Origin: Filomicrobium sp.
GTDB taxonomy: Bacteria; Pseudomonadota; Alphaproteobacteria; Rhizobiales; Hyphomicrobiaceae
DNA: 64,000 nt
NCBI GenBank assembly: GCA_017792465.1
Contig: CP051234.1
Span: 3,256,501-3,320,500 of the forward strand
Reading direction: 5' to 3'
Shown: positions 10,210 through 19,069 of the stretch, in pieces
How the letters are laid out: every line of letters begins with the position of its first letter
How positions within the stretch are numbered: the first letter of the stretch is position 1
Position numbers and translations under genes: made by a program
Notes under the pieces: generated by a model
Told to the model about the DNA's origin: nothing
The model's database searches: none
The model's input: the letters and a program-made list of their open reading frames with translations, nothing else

Positions 10210-10334
10210 GGCGCACCTCCTTTGTCAGTGGGCGCGATGGCAATATTGGACGAATTTGACCGCGGCAAGGTTGCGTCGTGTGGGGCATAGCGGCTGGCGC
10301 CCGAGGTGGTCGACAGCCGCTTTGTCCCTCGGCC

Positions 10335-11195
10335 TTAAGCCTGATCGGTCCCGTTCTTTGGTGCTTCACTGCCGGTGGTGCCGTCCGGTTCTGCACCGGT
10401 TTCGGCGGCGTCAGCAGCTTCACTTGAGGGGCCTGGCTGGTCGTCGCTTGAGTTGTTGGTCTCCGATGACGGAGCCTTGGCCGGCTTGGGGCCGCCTTTG
10501 GCGACGACGACCATGGCCGGGCGCAGGACGCGGTCGGCGATGATGTAGCCGGCTTGATAGACCTGCAGAACCGTTCCTGCCGGGACGGATTTGTCGTCCT
10601 GCTCCATGACCGCCTGGTGCTTATGAGGGTCGAACAGCTCATCCTTTGGCGAGATGCGTTTGACGCCATGGCGATCCAGCACGTTCAAGAACTCGCGTTC
10701 GGTCATCGAGACGCCGTCGATCAGCGACTTGAGAATTGGGTTGTCGACGATTGCGTCCGCAGGGACTGCTGAAATCGCTCGCTCGAAATTGTCGGCCACC
10801 TCAACCGTATCGCGGGCGAACTTGCCGATGGCGTATTTGCCGGCTTCTTCGGTTTCCTTCTCGCGGCGGCGATGCAGGTTCTGGATTTCGGCCTGATAGC
10901 GATGAATCTCTTTTTGCGCGCTGGCGAGCCTGTTCGCGAGGTCGGCCTGCTGCTCTTCCATTTCCTTGAGGCGTTCTTTGAGGACCTCAACCGGATCGAG
11001 AGACAGATCGCCGAAGTCGTCAGGATCAATCATGCCGGGCTCATCGCCCAGATCCATTCCGAGTGGGTCTGATCCTAGCGAACTATCGCCAAGCGGTTCG
11101 GATTGGGCGGCTTCGGCGGCTTTTGATGCCGGATTATCTTCGTTCGACAGGGGCGTGTTGTCGTTTTGACCGTGTTTCTTGGTCTCGTCGGTCAT
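10335..11195 (-). CDS. grpE: Nucleotide exchange factor GrpE
   Basis: A 286-residue GrpE, longer than most because of extensions at both ends. The N-terminal 75 residues are acidic and disordered-looking, followed by a long coiled coil (LKERLKEMEEQQADLANRLA), the four-helix region, and the C-terminal beta domain with the DPHKHQAVMEQ and AGYIIADRVLRPAMVVVAK signatures. It promotes ADP release from DnaK. The ATG at 11195 has a GGAG site six bases upstream and is preferred over the longer frame to 11261. The Ser/Thr/Pro-rich C-terminal tail of about 50 residues is not part of the core fold. It sits downstream of hrcA on the same strand. Confidence 0.96.
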   Translation of the reverse strand: MTDETKKHGQNDNTPLSNEDNPASKAAEAAQSEPLGDSSLGSDPLGMDLGDEPGMIDPDDFGDLSLDPVEVLKERLKEMEEQQADLANRLASAQKEIHRYQAEIQNLHRRREKETEEAGKYAIGKFARDTVEVADNFERAISAVPADAIVDNPILKSLIDGVSMTEREFLNVLDRHGVKRISPKDELFDPHKHQAVMEQDDKSVPAGTVLQVYQAGYIIADRVLRPAMVVVAKGGPKPAKAPSSETNNSSDDQPGPSSEAADAAETGAEPDGTTGSEAPKNGTDQA

Positions 11196-11319
11196 CGTAT
11201 CTCCGATTCCCTTGCTTTCGTGTTGGCCGTCTGCATGGCAGCGCGGCGAAAATTGCCGCACGCCGCGTCAAGGCAGATGCTGGATGTTCCCCCTCGATAT
11301 CAGGCTAAGGTTGGCGAAT

Positions 11320-12399
11320 TCAAGTCAGCAGCTTGCTTACCAGCTTGGCGGTGTAGTCAACCATTGGGATTATTCGAGCATAATTGAGCCGCGTGGGGCC
11401 GATAATTCCGATCACACCGACGATTTTGCGCTGATCGTCGCGGAAAGGGGCGACGATCATCGAGGAGCCTGACAATGAAAAGAGTTTGTTTTCCGATCCG
11501 ATAAAGATTTTTACGCCTTCTGCGGCCTCTGCGATGCCGAGAACCTGCATCAGGTCGCGCTTTTTCTCCAGATCGTCGAACAGCTGGCGGATGCGTTCGA
11601 GGTCTTCTTGCGCAGAGACCTCTTTCAAAAGGTTGGAGCGGCCTCTGACGATGAGGCTTTTGGAATCATCGAGCGTTCCGGACCATTCGGCGAGGCCGGC
11701 ATTGATCATGCGTTCGGTCAGTTCGTCGAGTTCGGCCTTGGTTTTATCGCGCTCGGCATTGAGCTTGGCGATAGCTTCGGAAATCGTCAGGCCTTGGATT
11801 TGCGCGTTAAGATAGTTGCTGGCGCGCGGCAGGGAGCTGGCCGGCAATCCTTCGGGAAGTTCGAGGATGCGATTTTCGACGGCGCCCGATTCGCCAACCA
11901 AGATGACGAGCGCCTTGCGCGGATCAAGCGGAACGAATTCAACGTGCTTGAGGCGGTCGACCTGTTTGTCGGCCAATACAACGCCAGCGCAATGCGAAAG
12001 GCCGGAGATCATGTCGCCGGCTTCATTCAAAAGCGCGTCGAATGAGCTGGGGTTATGGCCCGTGATCTGCATTTCGATGGAGCGGCGCTCGTCGTCGGAC
12101 AAATCACCCAATTCGAGCAGGCCATCGACAAACAACCGCAAGCCTGACTGGGTTGGAAGTCTGCCCGCCGAGGTATGCGGCGCGGCGATCAGTCCCAGAT
12201 GCTCCAGATCCGACATGACGTTGCGGATCGAGGCCGGCGATAGGTTCATTGGCAGGCTGCGCGAGAGGTTGCGCGAGCCGACCGGTTCGCCCGTCTGCAG
12301 GTAGGATTCGACGATCTGGCGGAGAATGGCGCGCGAACGCTCGTTCAACTCGTCGATTTTAAAGAGTCGATCGCTGCTTTCGAGCCTTGGATCGGTCAT
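11320..12399 (-). CDS. hrcA: Heat-inducible transcriptional repressor HrcA
   Basis: A 359-residue HrcA. An N-terminal winged helix (residues 15-85) carries the conserved [20 protein letters not shown] and [16 protein letters not shown] segments, followed by the GAF-like and dimerisation regions ([26 protein letters not shown]). It represses chaperone genes by binding CIRCE elements. I see no CIRCE element (TTAGCACTC-N9-GAGTGCTAA) in this window, so its target, usually groESL, is elsewhere. It is divergent from rph, a common alphaproteobacterial arrangement, and 125 bases upstream of grpE. Confidence 0.97.
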   Translation of the reverse strand: MTDPRLESSDRLFKIDELNERSRAILRQIVESYLQTGEPVGSRNLSRSLPMNLSPASIRNVMSDLEHLGLIAAPHTSAGRLPTQSGLRLFVDGLLELGDLSDDERRSIEMQITGHNPSSFDALLNEAGDMISGLSHCAGVVLADKQVDRLKHVEFVPLDPRKALVILVGESGAVENRILELPEGLPASSLPRASNYLNAQIQGLTISEAIAKLNAERDKTKAELDELTERMINAGLAEWSGTLDDSKSLIVRGRSNLLKEVSAQEDLERIRQLFDDLEKKRDLMQVLGIAEAAEGVKIFIGSENKLFSLSGSSMIVAPFRDDQRKIVGVIGIIGPTRLNYARIIPMVDYTAKLVSKLLT

Positions 12400-12715
12400 C
12401 GCTGTCGTTTGCCAGAGTTGTTGTCATGCCGAGTTACGCTCGCCGGTCATCTGGCGGCGGGCATGTCTAATATATGAAGGTTTTGCCGCGCTGCAAAAGG
12501 GACAATGGGCAATCAAGGTGTTTAATATGAACGTTGTTGGGGCTGACAAGTTCACCGATTTCGCGGTTCGCAGGCATCATTTTTACTGTTGAACGCGCTG
12601 GCTCGCTCTTCTAGGGTCGCGCCACTTCCACCATCGACGTCTTCTCAACTGGTCGAGCCGGGCTGTTTTTTGATCCAGCAGCGGGTTTTGGCCCTTCACC
12701 AGAGCACTAGAATTT
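12400..12715. other. Divergent hrcA/rph intergenic region
   Basis: This 316-base region should hold the promoters of hrcA (minus) and rph (plus). A candidate hrcA promoter is described separately. On the plus strand no clear -35/-10 pair or ribosome binding site for rph stands out. No gene or repeat is seen. Confidence 0.5.
12469..12496 (-). promoter_or_regulatory. Candidate hrcA promoter
   Basis: On the minus strand TTGCAG (12496-12491) and TATATT (12474-12469) are separated by 16 bases, 70-97 bases upstream of the hrcA ATG. This is a good match to a housekeeping sigma-70-type promoter. Confidence 0.5.
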
Positions 12716-13429
12716 ATGCGCCCATCCAATCGCCAAGCCGATGAACTTCGCCGCGTTTCAATCGAACGGGCGGTCTCCCTTCACGCCGAAGGGTCGTGTC
12801 TGATCAAGTTCGGTAACACGCATGTCTTGTGCACGGCGACGCTGGAAGAGCGGGTTCCGCCTTGGCTCAAAGGTCAGGGCCGCGGTTGGGTAACGGCGGA
12901 ATATTCCATGCTGCCGCGCGCAACGCTGGAGCGGACACGGCGCGAAGTGACGCGCGGTTCGCCCTCGGGCCGGACGCATGAAATTCAGCGTCTGATCGGG
13001 CGCGCGTTGCGGGCGGTTGTCGATCTGGAGAAGCTCGGCGAGCGTCAGATCACGATCGACTGCGATGTGATCCAGGCCGATGGCGGGACGCGGACGGCTT
13101 CGATTACGGGAGCCTGGGTGGCGCTGAGCGATTGCATCGGCTGGATGAAAGTCCGCGATATGGTGAAGGACGGCGTTCTCACCGATCAGGTCGCAGCGAT
13201 TTCGTGCGGTCTTTATAAAGGAACGCCGGTTCTCGATCTCGATTATGCCGAAGATTCGAACGCCGATGCGGATGCGAACTTCGTCATGACCGGAAATGGC
13301 GGCATCGTCGAAATTCAAGGGACTGCGGAAACTTCGCCGTTCAGCCACGAGAATTTTGAGGCGCTGATGGGTCTTGCCCAGAAGGGGATCGGTGAACTTC
13401 TGCAGCTGCAAAAGCTGACGATCAGCTAA
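12716..13429 (+). CDS. rph: Ribonuclease PH
   Basis: A 237-residue RNase PH of standard length. It carries family blocks such as [20 protein letters not shown], the substrate-binding RxxxR region ([20 protein letters not shown]), the metal/phosphate motif [20 protein letters not shown] and [14 protein letters not shown]. The enzyme uses phosphate to trim the 3' ends of tRNA precursors in the cytoplasm. It is divergent from hrcA and starts a run of plus-strand genes (VOC protein, rdgB, hemW). The start codon has no clear Shine-Dalgarno sequence, but it matches the usual N-terminus [12 protein letters not shown]. Confidence 0.97.
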   Translation: MRPSNRQADELRRVSIERAVSLHAEGSCLIKFGNTHVLCTATLEERVPPWLKGQGRGWVTAEYSMLPRATLERTRREVTRGSPSGRTHEIQRLIGRALRAVVDLEKLGERQITIDCDVIQADGGTRTASITGAWVALSDCIGWMKVRDMVKDGVLTDQVAAISCGLYKGTPVLDLDYAEDSNADADANFVMTGNGGIVEIQGTAETSPFSHENFEALMGLAQKGIGELLQLQKLTIS

Positions 13430-13562
13430 ATTGCGTGAAGGGCTGGTGCGGGAGGCCTTTTGGCGCACCGGCGCTGCCCCGTGTCTTTTGGGGCGTTTCA
13501 TTGAAGCCATGGCCATTCGCGGGCTATCGTACGGCTATTAACTTGCCTTCGCGAGGTGAAGC

Positions 13563-13982
13563 GTGCCCGACCTCAAGCCAGAAGGCGTTCTCGAGACGAT
13601 CCTCTATGCGGATGATCTTGAGGCAGCCGAAGATTTTTACGAGGGCGTCCTCGGTTTGGAGCTCGTGTCGAAGTCGCCCGGCCGACAGGTCTTCTTCAGG
13701 TGCGGCAATCAAATGCTGCTGATATTCAACCCGGCAGTAACGTCGGTTCCGCCAGACGAAGACGCGCGATTGCCGGTGCCGCCGCATGGAGCGCGCGGGC
13801 CGGGGCACGTGTGTTTTCGCGCCTCGGCAGATGAAATCGTCCGGTGGAAAGACCATCTGCAGCACCGAGGCGTCGCGATTGAGGCTGATTTTGATTGGCC
13901 GCAGGGCGGGCGTTCGATTTACTTCCGCGATCCGGCGGGCAACTGTCTGGAATTCGCCGAGCCGAGAATCTGGGGTCTTTGA
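13563..13982 (+). CDS. VOC (glyoxalase/bleomycin-resistance fold) family protein
   Basis: A 139-residue single VOC domain, with [20 protein letters not shown] at the start and the paired HVCFRA and [19 protein letters not shown] motifs that supply metal ligands (His and Glu). Members are dioxygenases, glyoxalases or resistance proteins; the substrate is not evident. The frame opens GTG-CCC-GAC at 13563. Its stop overlaps the rdgB start (TGATG), so the two are translationally coupled. This pairing may hint at a role in removing modified metabolites, but that is inference. Confidence 0.85.
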   Translation: MPDLKPEGVLETILYADDLEAAEDFYEGVLGLELVSKSPGRQVFFRCGNQMLLIFNPAVTSVPPDEDARLPVPPHGARGPGHVCFRASADEIVRWKDHLQHRGVAIEADFDWPQGGRSIYFRDPAGNCLEFAEPRIWGL

Positions 13983-14875
13983 TGACATACACGTTGCGCG
14001 CTGGGATGCGTCTGGTCGTCGCCAGCCACAACCAGGGAAAAGTTTGGGAAATCAAACAGCTGATCGCGCCGTTCGGGCTCGATGCGGTTTCGGCCGGCGA
14101 TCTCGATCTGCCCGAGCCTGAAGAAACCGAGACGACGTTTGCCGGCAATGCGCGCTTGAAAGCTGTCGCTGCGGCGACGGCCTCCGGATTGCCGGCGCTG
14201 GCCGATGATTCCGGGCTGGAAGTCGCAGTTCTGGATGGCGCGCCGGGCATCTATTCGGCGCGCTGGGCGGGACCGAGCAAGGACTTCTCGCTGGCGATGG
14301 AGAAGGTCGCCGAAGAAGTCGACAAGCGTGGCGGCTGGGACGGGGAAGGCCCGCGGGCCAACTTCATTTGCACGTTGTGTCTAGCTTGGCCCGATGGGCA
14401 ATCGGAGATTTTCGAAGGTCGTGTCGACGGTGTTCTGGTGCGGCCGGTCAGAGGCGGGAACGGTTTTGGCTACGATCCAATGTTCCAGCCAGATGGCCAT
14501 GTCCAGACGTTCGGAGAGATGGAGCCTGAGCAGAAACATGCGATGTCGCATCGCTCGCGCGCTTTCGAAGCCTTCAAGGATGCCAAGCTCAAAGACTTGC
14601 CGATTTTAGAGGGTGCGAATTTGAAATCGGGTGCCGGGGCTTATGAGGGTTTATCGGCTGCGGCTGCAAACCTCTCCACCCAGGCGGAGCTTGTCACCTT
14701 CATCGCCAATCTCAGAGCCGATCTTGAGAGCAATTCCGGCGAATGGAAAAATGCTGATCTTGCAGCCTATCTGGAAGGGCTGCAGGCTTGGGTCGCCGAT
14801 AGCAGCAATCTTGATGACGAGCCACGCTGGCGGTTGTTGGCAAAGGCGCTGCTTGCGGGCAGCCGCCATCGATGA
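13982..14875 (+). CDS. rdgB: RdgB/HAM1 non-canonical purine NTP pyrophosphatase with C-terminal DUF7660-like extension
   Basis: A 297-residue protein, about 90 residues longer than normal RdgB. Residues 8-205 form the house-cleaning pyrophosphatase, with the nucleotide-binding loop [15 protein letters not shown], the [10 protein letters not shown] block and the C-terminal [10 protein letters not shown] motif. It hydrolyses ITP, dITP and XTP to monophosphates. After a linker (about 210-230) comes an extra helical domain containing [36 protein letters not shown] and a Trp-rich end. This resembles the small DUF7660 domain usually found as a separate protein. The start ATG overlaps the upstream VOC stop. 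I see no frameshift, so this is a real fusion in this sequence. Confidence 0.93.
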   Translation: MTYTLRAGMRLVVASHNQGKVWEIKQLIAPFGLDAVSAGDLDLPEPEETETTFAGNARLKAVAAATASGLPALADDSGLEVAVLDGAPGIYSARWAGPSKDFSLAMEKVAEEVDKRGGWDGEGPRANFICTLCLAWPDGQSEIFEGRVDGVLVRPVRGGNGFGYDPMFQPDGHVQTFGEMEPEQKHAMSHRSRAFEAFKDAKLKDLPILEGANLKSGAGAYEGLSAAAANLSTQAELVTFIANLRADLESNSGEWKNADLAAYLEGLQAWVADSSNLDDEPRWRLLAKALLAGSRHR

Positions 14876-14930
14876 GAGCGGCGCACTTTCGGTTCGTGCT
14901 CCGACATTATGAATAAGGAATAGGTTCTGC

Positions 14931-16172
14931 GTGCAAGACCGTGCTGGATTTGGCGTTTACGTGCATTGGCCGTTTTGCGCGCAGAAGTGCCCGTATTGCG
15001 ATTTCAACAGCCATGTCCGTTTTGGCGGGAACGATGGCCGCAGCGGCTGGGATGAGCAGCGGTTCTTGAACGCATATAGGAGCGAGCTACGCTATCTGCG
15101 CGACCGGACGGGCCCGAGGGTTACGAAGTCGGTGTTCTTTGGCGGCGGAACGCCCTCGCTGATGCAGCCGGAGACGGTTGCTGCGATCTTGGAAGAAATC
15201 GGAGAGCTTTGGCCGATCGAAGCCGGTGCCGAAGTGACGCTTGAAGCCAATCCCGGTTCGGTAGAGGCGGGCCGTTTCAAGGGATATCGCGAGTCGGGCG
15301 TCAATCGCGTGTCGATTGGCGTGCAATCGTTGCGGGACGATCAGCTCAAGGCGCTGGGCCGCATTCATAGTGTGGCGGAGGCGCGGCGCGCGCTTGAGAT
15401 CGCCTGCTCGACGTTCGAGCGGACGTCGTTCGATCTGATCTATGCGCGCAGCGGGCAAACGTTGGAGAGCTGGAAGGCTGAGTTGGCCGAAGCTTTGCAA
15501 TTCGGTCCGACACATCTGTCGCTTTATCAATTGACGATCGAGCCGGGGACGGTTTTCGAAAAGCTCTTTCGTGCGGGCAAGCTCACGGTGCCGGATGGCG
15601 ATCTGGCTGCCGAGTTCTACAGCCTCACCGAAGATATGACCGCCGCGGCCGGGCTGCCGGCCTATGAAGTTTCCAACTACGCGAAGCCAGAACAGGAAAG
15701 CCGCCATAACCTGACTTATTGGCGCTACGGGGAGTATGTCGGGGTCGGTCCGGGCGCGCATGGGCGAATTCTGGAAGGTGGTGTTTCGGGAGGTTCTGCG
15801 GCCGGCCAGCGGTTCGGCACCGAAACCGAAAAGCTTCCTGAGACCTGGGCCGGCTTGGTCGAGACCCAGGGCCATGGATTGACAGTCTATGAGGGGATCG
15901 GGCGCAGTGAAGCAGCCGATGAGATCCTACTTATGGGATTGCGTCTGCGCGAAGGTCTCGATCTATCGCGGCTTGCGGAGATCGGTGGTGTTCGCCCCGG
16001 GGCGGCAGCGATTGACCGGCTGGCGCAACAAGGTGTCATCGAAGTCTTCGAGGATGGCCGACGGCTCAAAGCGATTGGCGACGGTCGGCTGCTGATCGAT
16101 GAGCTGGTGCTGCAACTTTCATCGAGCTTTGAGCCTGCGGTCTCTGGTCACGCGTCTGCGCCATGTTCTTAA
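14931..16172 (+). CDS. hemW: HemW, radical SAM haem chaperone (coproporphyrinogen oxidase-like)
   Basis: A 413-residue radical SAM protein starting at a GTG. The CxxxCxxC cluster motif is Cys17, Cys21 and Cys24 (FCAQKCPYCDF), followed by FFGGGTPSLM and the GVQSLRDDQLKALGR block. The C-terminal HemN-type domain includes NLTYWRYGEYVGVGPGAHG. The second Cys of the HemN-type CxxxCxxCxC is replaced: here Cys24 is followed by Asp-Phe, as in HemW. HemW inserts haem into proteins such as respiratory enzymes rather than oxidising coproporphyrinogen. It lies 55 bases after rdgB in the same direction, the standard rdgB-hemW order of alphaproteobacteria. Confidence 0.95.
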   Translation: MQDRAGFGVYVHWPFCAQKCPYCDFNSHVRFGGNDGRSGWDEQRFLNAYRSELRYLRDRTGPRVTKSVFFGGGTPSLMQPETVAAILEEIGELWPIEAGAEVTLEANPGSVEAGRFKGYRESGVNRVSIGVQSLRDDQLKALGRIHSVAEARRALEIACSTFERTSFDLIYARSGQTLESWKAELAEALQFGPTHLSLYQLTIEPGTVFEKLFRAGKLTVPDGDLAAEFYSLTEDMTAAAGLPAYEVSNYAKPEQESRHNLTYWRYGEYVGVGPGAHGRILEGGVSGGSAAGQRFGTETEKLPETWAGLVETQGHGLTVYEGIGRSEAADEILLMGLRLREGLDLSRLAEIGGVRPGAAAIDRLAQQGVIEVFEDGRRLKAIGDGRLLIDELVLQLSSSFEPAVSGHASAPCS

Positions 16173-16223
16173 CGGGCCTTGGGTTATAGACAGTCTTATC
16201 GTCATCAACTAATTCCCGGTGCC

Positions 16224-16805
16224 ATGATAAAACGCCTTTATGACTGGACGATGCAGGCCGCGAGCCACAAGCATGCCGTCCCAACGCTCTTTGGCGTTTC
16301 CTTCGTCGAGAGTTCATTCTTTCCCATTCCGCCGGACGTGATGCTGATCCCGATGGTTTTGGCGGAGCGCGCGAAGGCTTGGTATTTTGCGGTCGTTGCG
16401 ACGGTCGGTTCGGTTCTGGGCGGAATTTTCGGCTACCTGATCGGATATTTCCTGTTCGACACCGTCGGCCAGCCGATGCTCGATTTTTACGGCTACTCGG
16501 AAAAGTTCCAGCAGTTCGCCTCGCAATATAACGAGTATGGCGCCTGGATCGTTTTCGTGTTCGGGGTGACGCCGTTTCCCTACAAGGTCATCACGATCGC
16601 GAGCGGGGCCACTCAGCTCAATGTGATTTCATTCATGCTGGCCAGCGTGATATCGCGCGGACTGCGCTTTTTCGTTGTTGCGGCGCTGCTTTACTGGTTC
16701 GGACCGCCGATCAAGGACTTCATCGAGAAGCGGTTGGGGTTGGTGTTTACGGTTTTCGTGATCTGTTTGATCGGCGGGTTTGTCGCGATCAAGTTCTTGA
16801 TGTAA
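16224..16805 (+). CDS. YqaA/DedA (SNARE-associated) family membrane protein
   Basis: A 193-residue membrane protein with about five hydrophobic segments and the family signature at residues 21-60 (VSFVESSFFPIPPDVMLIPMV) followed by GSVLGGIFGYLIGYF and FGVTPFPYKVITIASG. The Glu and the two Pro-rich loops are those conserved in DedA-type proteins, which act as lipid or undecaprenyl-phosphate flippases and support envelope integrity. The ATG at 16224 is preferred over the longer frame from 16179 because the family N-terminus begins MIKRLYDW. It lies 50 bases after hemW and just before dsbB. Confidence 0.9.
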   Translation: MIKRLYDWTMQAASHKHAVPTLFGVSFVESSFFPIPPDVMLIPMVLAERAKAWYFAVVATVGSVLGGIFGYLIGYFLFDTVGQPMLDFYGYSEKFQQFASQYNEYGAWIVFVFGVTPFPYKVITIASGATQLNVISFMLASVISRGLRFFVVAALLYWFGPPIKDFIEKRLGLVFTVFVICLIGGFVAIKFLM

Positions 16806-16845
16806 TTGCGTAAAGTCGACGTGCGTTGAAGTTGGGGAGACGGTG

Positions 16846-17367
16846 ATGAGGTCGCAGACGGGCATGGCGTTGAAATCGCAGGCTTATGAGTTGGGCGGTT
16901 GGATGCTGTTTCTGACGGCGGCGGTCATCCTGGCGGCGCTGGCGTTCGAATATATCGGCGGCTACCGGCCCTGCCATCTCTGCCTGCAACAGCGCTATGC
17001 CTATTATGCCGGTGTGCCGCTTCTTTTCGGAGCGCTCGTCTTATTGAGCGCGGAAAAACAGAAGCTGGCGGCGATCGTCTTCTTCTCGGTTTCGTTGCTA
17101 TTTTTGTTCAACGCGGGTCTCGGCGTTTATCAGGCCGGCTCGCAATACGGCTATTGGCCGGGCCCGCAGGCCTGCTCGGGTGCGCAAGAGATCACGACTT
17201 CGGCCGATGGGTTGCTTGGCAAGCTCGCCGAGACGGAAGTCGTGCGATGCGACCAGGCGGAATTCTGGTTTCTGGGACTCTCATTCGCCGGCTGGAACGC
17301 AATAATTTCTTTTGTAATTTTTATTGGTTCGCTGAAGGCGGCGTTCGCCGCCGTCGATCGCCGCTGA
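16846..17367 (+). CDS. dsbB: Disulfide bond formation protein B
   Basis: A 173-residue protein with four transmembrane helices. The first redox pair is Cys43-His-Leu-Cys46 (RPCHLCLQQR), the quinone-interacting Arg50 follows, and the second periplasmic pair is Cys110 and Cys135. DsbB reoxidises the periplasmic thiol oxidase DsbA and passes electrons to quinone. The short loop and early CxxC match the shorter alphaproteobacterial DsbB type. An ATG at 16846 has GGGGAGA five bases upstream. No dsbA is present in the window. Confidence 0.93.
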   Translation: MRSQTGMALKSQAYELGGWMLFLTAAVILAALAFEYIGGYRPCHLCLQQRYAYYAGVPLLFGALVLLSAEKQKLAAIVFFSVSLLFLFNAGLGVYQAGSQYGYWPGPQACSGAQEITTSADGLLGKLAETEVVRCDQAEFWFLGLSFAGWNAIISFVIFIGSLKAAFAAVDRR

Positions 17368-17800
17368 TCAATTTCGTCTCAAAATCATTGGCTTGAACCC
17401 TTGCCCTAAGATGCCGTCGATGGCGCTTTTGGGGCCGCTGTTGCTTGTTCATCCGCTGTCAATCTAAAGGTCATCCACAGGCCAGTTTGGCGTCTTGATG
17501 TTGCCCAAATGGAACGGTTAATTGTTTCTTAACGAAGGGGCGCACCTCGAAGCTGAAATCGGCAAAGAGGTAACTGTGGATAAGCCCCGAAGGGCCGCAA
17601 CGATTCGTCTGTGTTTGAGTTGGCCCTTTGTGAGTACCGCGACCGGCGTATTGGTCGCAGCCTGGGACCCCGCCCAGGTCAGAGTACGAGTTCTTCGCCG
17701 CGTTGTTCTTAATGGCGATCCCGAGTTGTTCAGTTGTTGCGTTGGTTTCCGGCGTTGTTTCGAGTGAGTGGCGTTTAGCGTTTACCCCGTGAGTTTTCTT

Positions 17801-18082
17801 ATGAGTCGTACCCGAGTTGTCAGCGTTGTGCCGAGTAGCGAGTTGGTTCTGCGTGAGTTTGTAAGCGTTCCAGTTGAGTCGTTCGGTTCGGCGAGCGAGT
17901 TTCTCGCCTACCGTTTGCGTAAGAGCGAAGCTTTTGCTTCGGGGGCTTCTCCCAAGGACACACTCCCCGCCGTGTTCGAGGGTCTGAGGCATTCAGCCAG
18001 GCGGTTGAAAACAAGACGTATCGGCCGCCAGCTAAATGCCTCTCGGAAGGTTCCTGAGCTTCGTTTGAATGCACTTTGTTGA
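17801..18082 (+). CDS. Hypothetical protein, doubtful
   Basis: A 93-codon frame from ATG that begins MSRTRVVSVVPSSELVLREF and ends in a basic segment (RHSARRLKTRRIGRQLNASRK). The only start signal is GTGAG, 8-12 bases upstream. No family is recognised. Its first half is built from the GAGTT-like words of this stretch, so the composition alone could have produced it. It could be a small basic DNA- or RNA-binding protein, or not be translated at all. Confidence 0.25.
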   Translation: MSRTRVVSVVPSSELVLREFVSVPVESFGSASEFLAYRLRKSEAFASGASPKDTLPAVFEGLRHSARRLKTRRIGRQLNASRKVPELRLNALC

Positions 18083-18218
18083 GTTGGTTCCGTGTTGGTC
18101 GGTGCATTCGTTCGAGTTGTTGTCGCGTTGGTGAAGCGTCGTTCCGTGTTTGTGATGCGTTGAAGAGCGTTTGCGTACGTTGTTTCTGGGTCCCCGCCTT
18201 AGAAACAGGAATTTAGCC

Positions 18219-18293
18219 ATGACCGGTAACGGTCTGATGCGGAATCTGAGTTGCCGGTCGTGGCTTTGGTTTTTTTACGACGCGTCGTTCTAG
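18219..18293 (+). CDS. Tiny ORF (24 residues), first of a tandem pair
   Basis: ATG at 18219 with AGGA eight bases upstream encodes MTGNGLMRNLSCRSWLWFFY then four more residues and a TAG. The end is aromatic and hydrophobic. It stops seven bases before the GGAGG that serves the next tiny ORF, so it could be a leader peptide. No homologue known to me. Confidence 0.2.
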   Translation: MTGNGLMRNLSCRSWLWFFYDASF

Positions 18294-18307
18294 TTGGAGG
18301 TTCAGTC

Positions 18308-18400
18308 GTGAATAGTGATGAGTCGAGTTGGCGTCCGTTGAGTGACGTCGTTTTGGATTTGGTCAGCGGCGTATCGGTTGCAGCTGACGTCCAGAAGTAA
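18308..18400 (+). CDS. Tiny ORF (30 residues) with strong ribosome binding site
   Basis: A GTG at 18308 is preceded by GGAGG at 18296-18300 with ideal seven-base spacing. The frame encodes MNSDESSWRPLSDVVLDLVS and a further ten residues (GVSVAADVQK) before TAA. The sequence could form an amphipathic helix. The start signal is better than for any other frame in this stretch. The function is unknown; it may be a small regulatory or membrane-associated protein. Confidence 0.35.
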   Translation: MNSDESSWRPLSDVVLDLVSGVSVAADVQK

Positions 18401-18665
18401 GTTTCCGAGTTTTGGTTTGTGATGCGTTTGTTTGCGTTAAGTGCGGAATAGAGTTTGCCCCCGGCAGAAATGCGAATTCAGGTTTGAGATGTGCGGATCA
18501 ACGAAATTTTCCCATCTCGTATAGTTGGCAGGTGCGTCGAGCGCTTGAGCGTATGCCTCGAAGAAGTGCTGTGTTGTCCTGGTTGCGCGTAACAGCACAT
18601 CAGCGTTCCTCGCATCTGCCTCCCCCCGCGTTTCGAGGGCATGGCTAGTAAATGGAGCAATGCAA

Positions 18666-18890
18666 ATGCAGATGAGCCCAGAGTATGTCGACCAAATGCA
18701 GTGGCACCAGTCCTTGGGATTTGCCCGCCAGGCTTGTGCCCGGGTTTTCAGAGACGGTGGAACGCCAGCAGATGCGCTTCGCGCGTTCGGTTTCGCGAGC
18801 AAGGCTGATCAGGTCGGCAACGATTGGAGCAAGGCGGTCGAGCTGATTGCCGAATGCATGTGCGCATCGCCCGACAAGAAAGCCGCCTGA
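18666..18890 (+). CDS. Small hypothetical protein
   Basis: A 74-residue acidic helical protein (MQMSPEYVDQMQWHQSLGFA start; WSKAVELIAECM near the end). An ATG at 18666 has GGAG at ideal spacing; ATGs at 18660 and 18672 are alternatives. The composition and codon use look like a genuine gene, unlike the DNA immediately upstream. No domain or membrane segment is recognised. It is followed about 130 bases later by a Rho-independent terminator. Confidence 0.6.
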   Translation: MQMSPEYVDQMQWHQSLGFARQACARVFRDGGTPADALRAFGFASKADQVGNDWSKAVELIAECMCASPDKKAA

Positions 18891-19020
18891 AGCACTCGTT
18901 CCCCGCGGGAGCCCGTCGCGATTTCGCCAGGTGCCCTCAAACGAGTCCCCTCGTTTTCTGGCGAAGCCATTTTTCGACGGTCTCCCGCTTGGCTACTTTG
19001 AATTGATTTTGCCAACAAAG

Positions 19021-19044
19021 AAGGGCGCCAACTGGCGCCCTTTT
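19021..19044 (+). terminator. Rho-independent terminator, probably bidirectional
   Basis: AAGGGCGCC and GGCGCCCTT form a nine-base stem with a four-base loop, followed by TTTTG on the plus strand. It lies between the convergent small ORF at 18666 and the HNH gene ending at 19070. Confidence 0.8.
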
Positions 19045-19069
19045 GTTATGCCTGCACGGTTGCCGTTTC

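Larger units (their letters stand above)
17368..18665 (+). other. 1.3-kb G+T-rich stretch with recurrent GAGTT words and no recognised gene
   Basis: No protein family is recognisable on either strand here. The plus strand is strikingly rich in G and T, and GAGTT/GAGTTG recurs at least nine times between about 17720 and 18420, interspersed with GCGTT and CGTTG. Neighbouring coding DNA does not look like this. Several tiny frames with ribosome binding sites are listed separately (17801, 18219, 18308). Possibilities are a long non-coding or leader RNA, rapidly evolving small proteins, or DNA of different origin. I found no tmRNA, RNase P, SRP or tRNA landmark. Confidence 0.6.

Noticed and set aside
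11196-12715. Search for a CIRCE operator near hrcA and grpE
   Set aside because: No TTAGCACTC-N9-GAGTGCTAA sequence is present; HrcA targets are presumably elsewhere.
17471-17992. 173-codon minus-strand frame (and 17820-18107) in the G+T-rich stretch
   Set aside because: The Thr/Asn/Gln-rich translation is what the GAGTT-type words give in reverse complement; no start signal or family.
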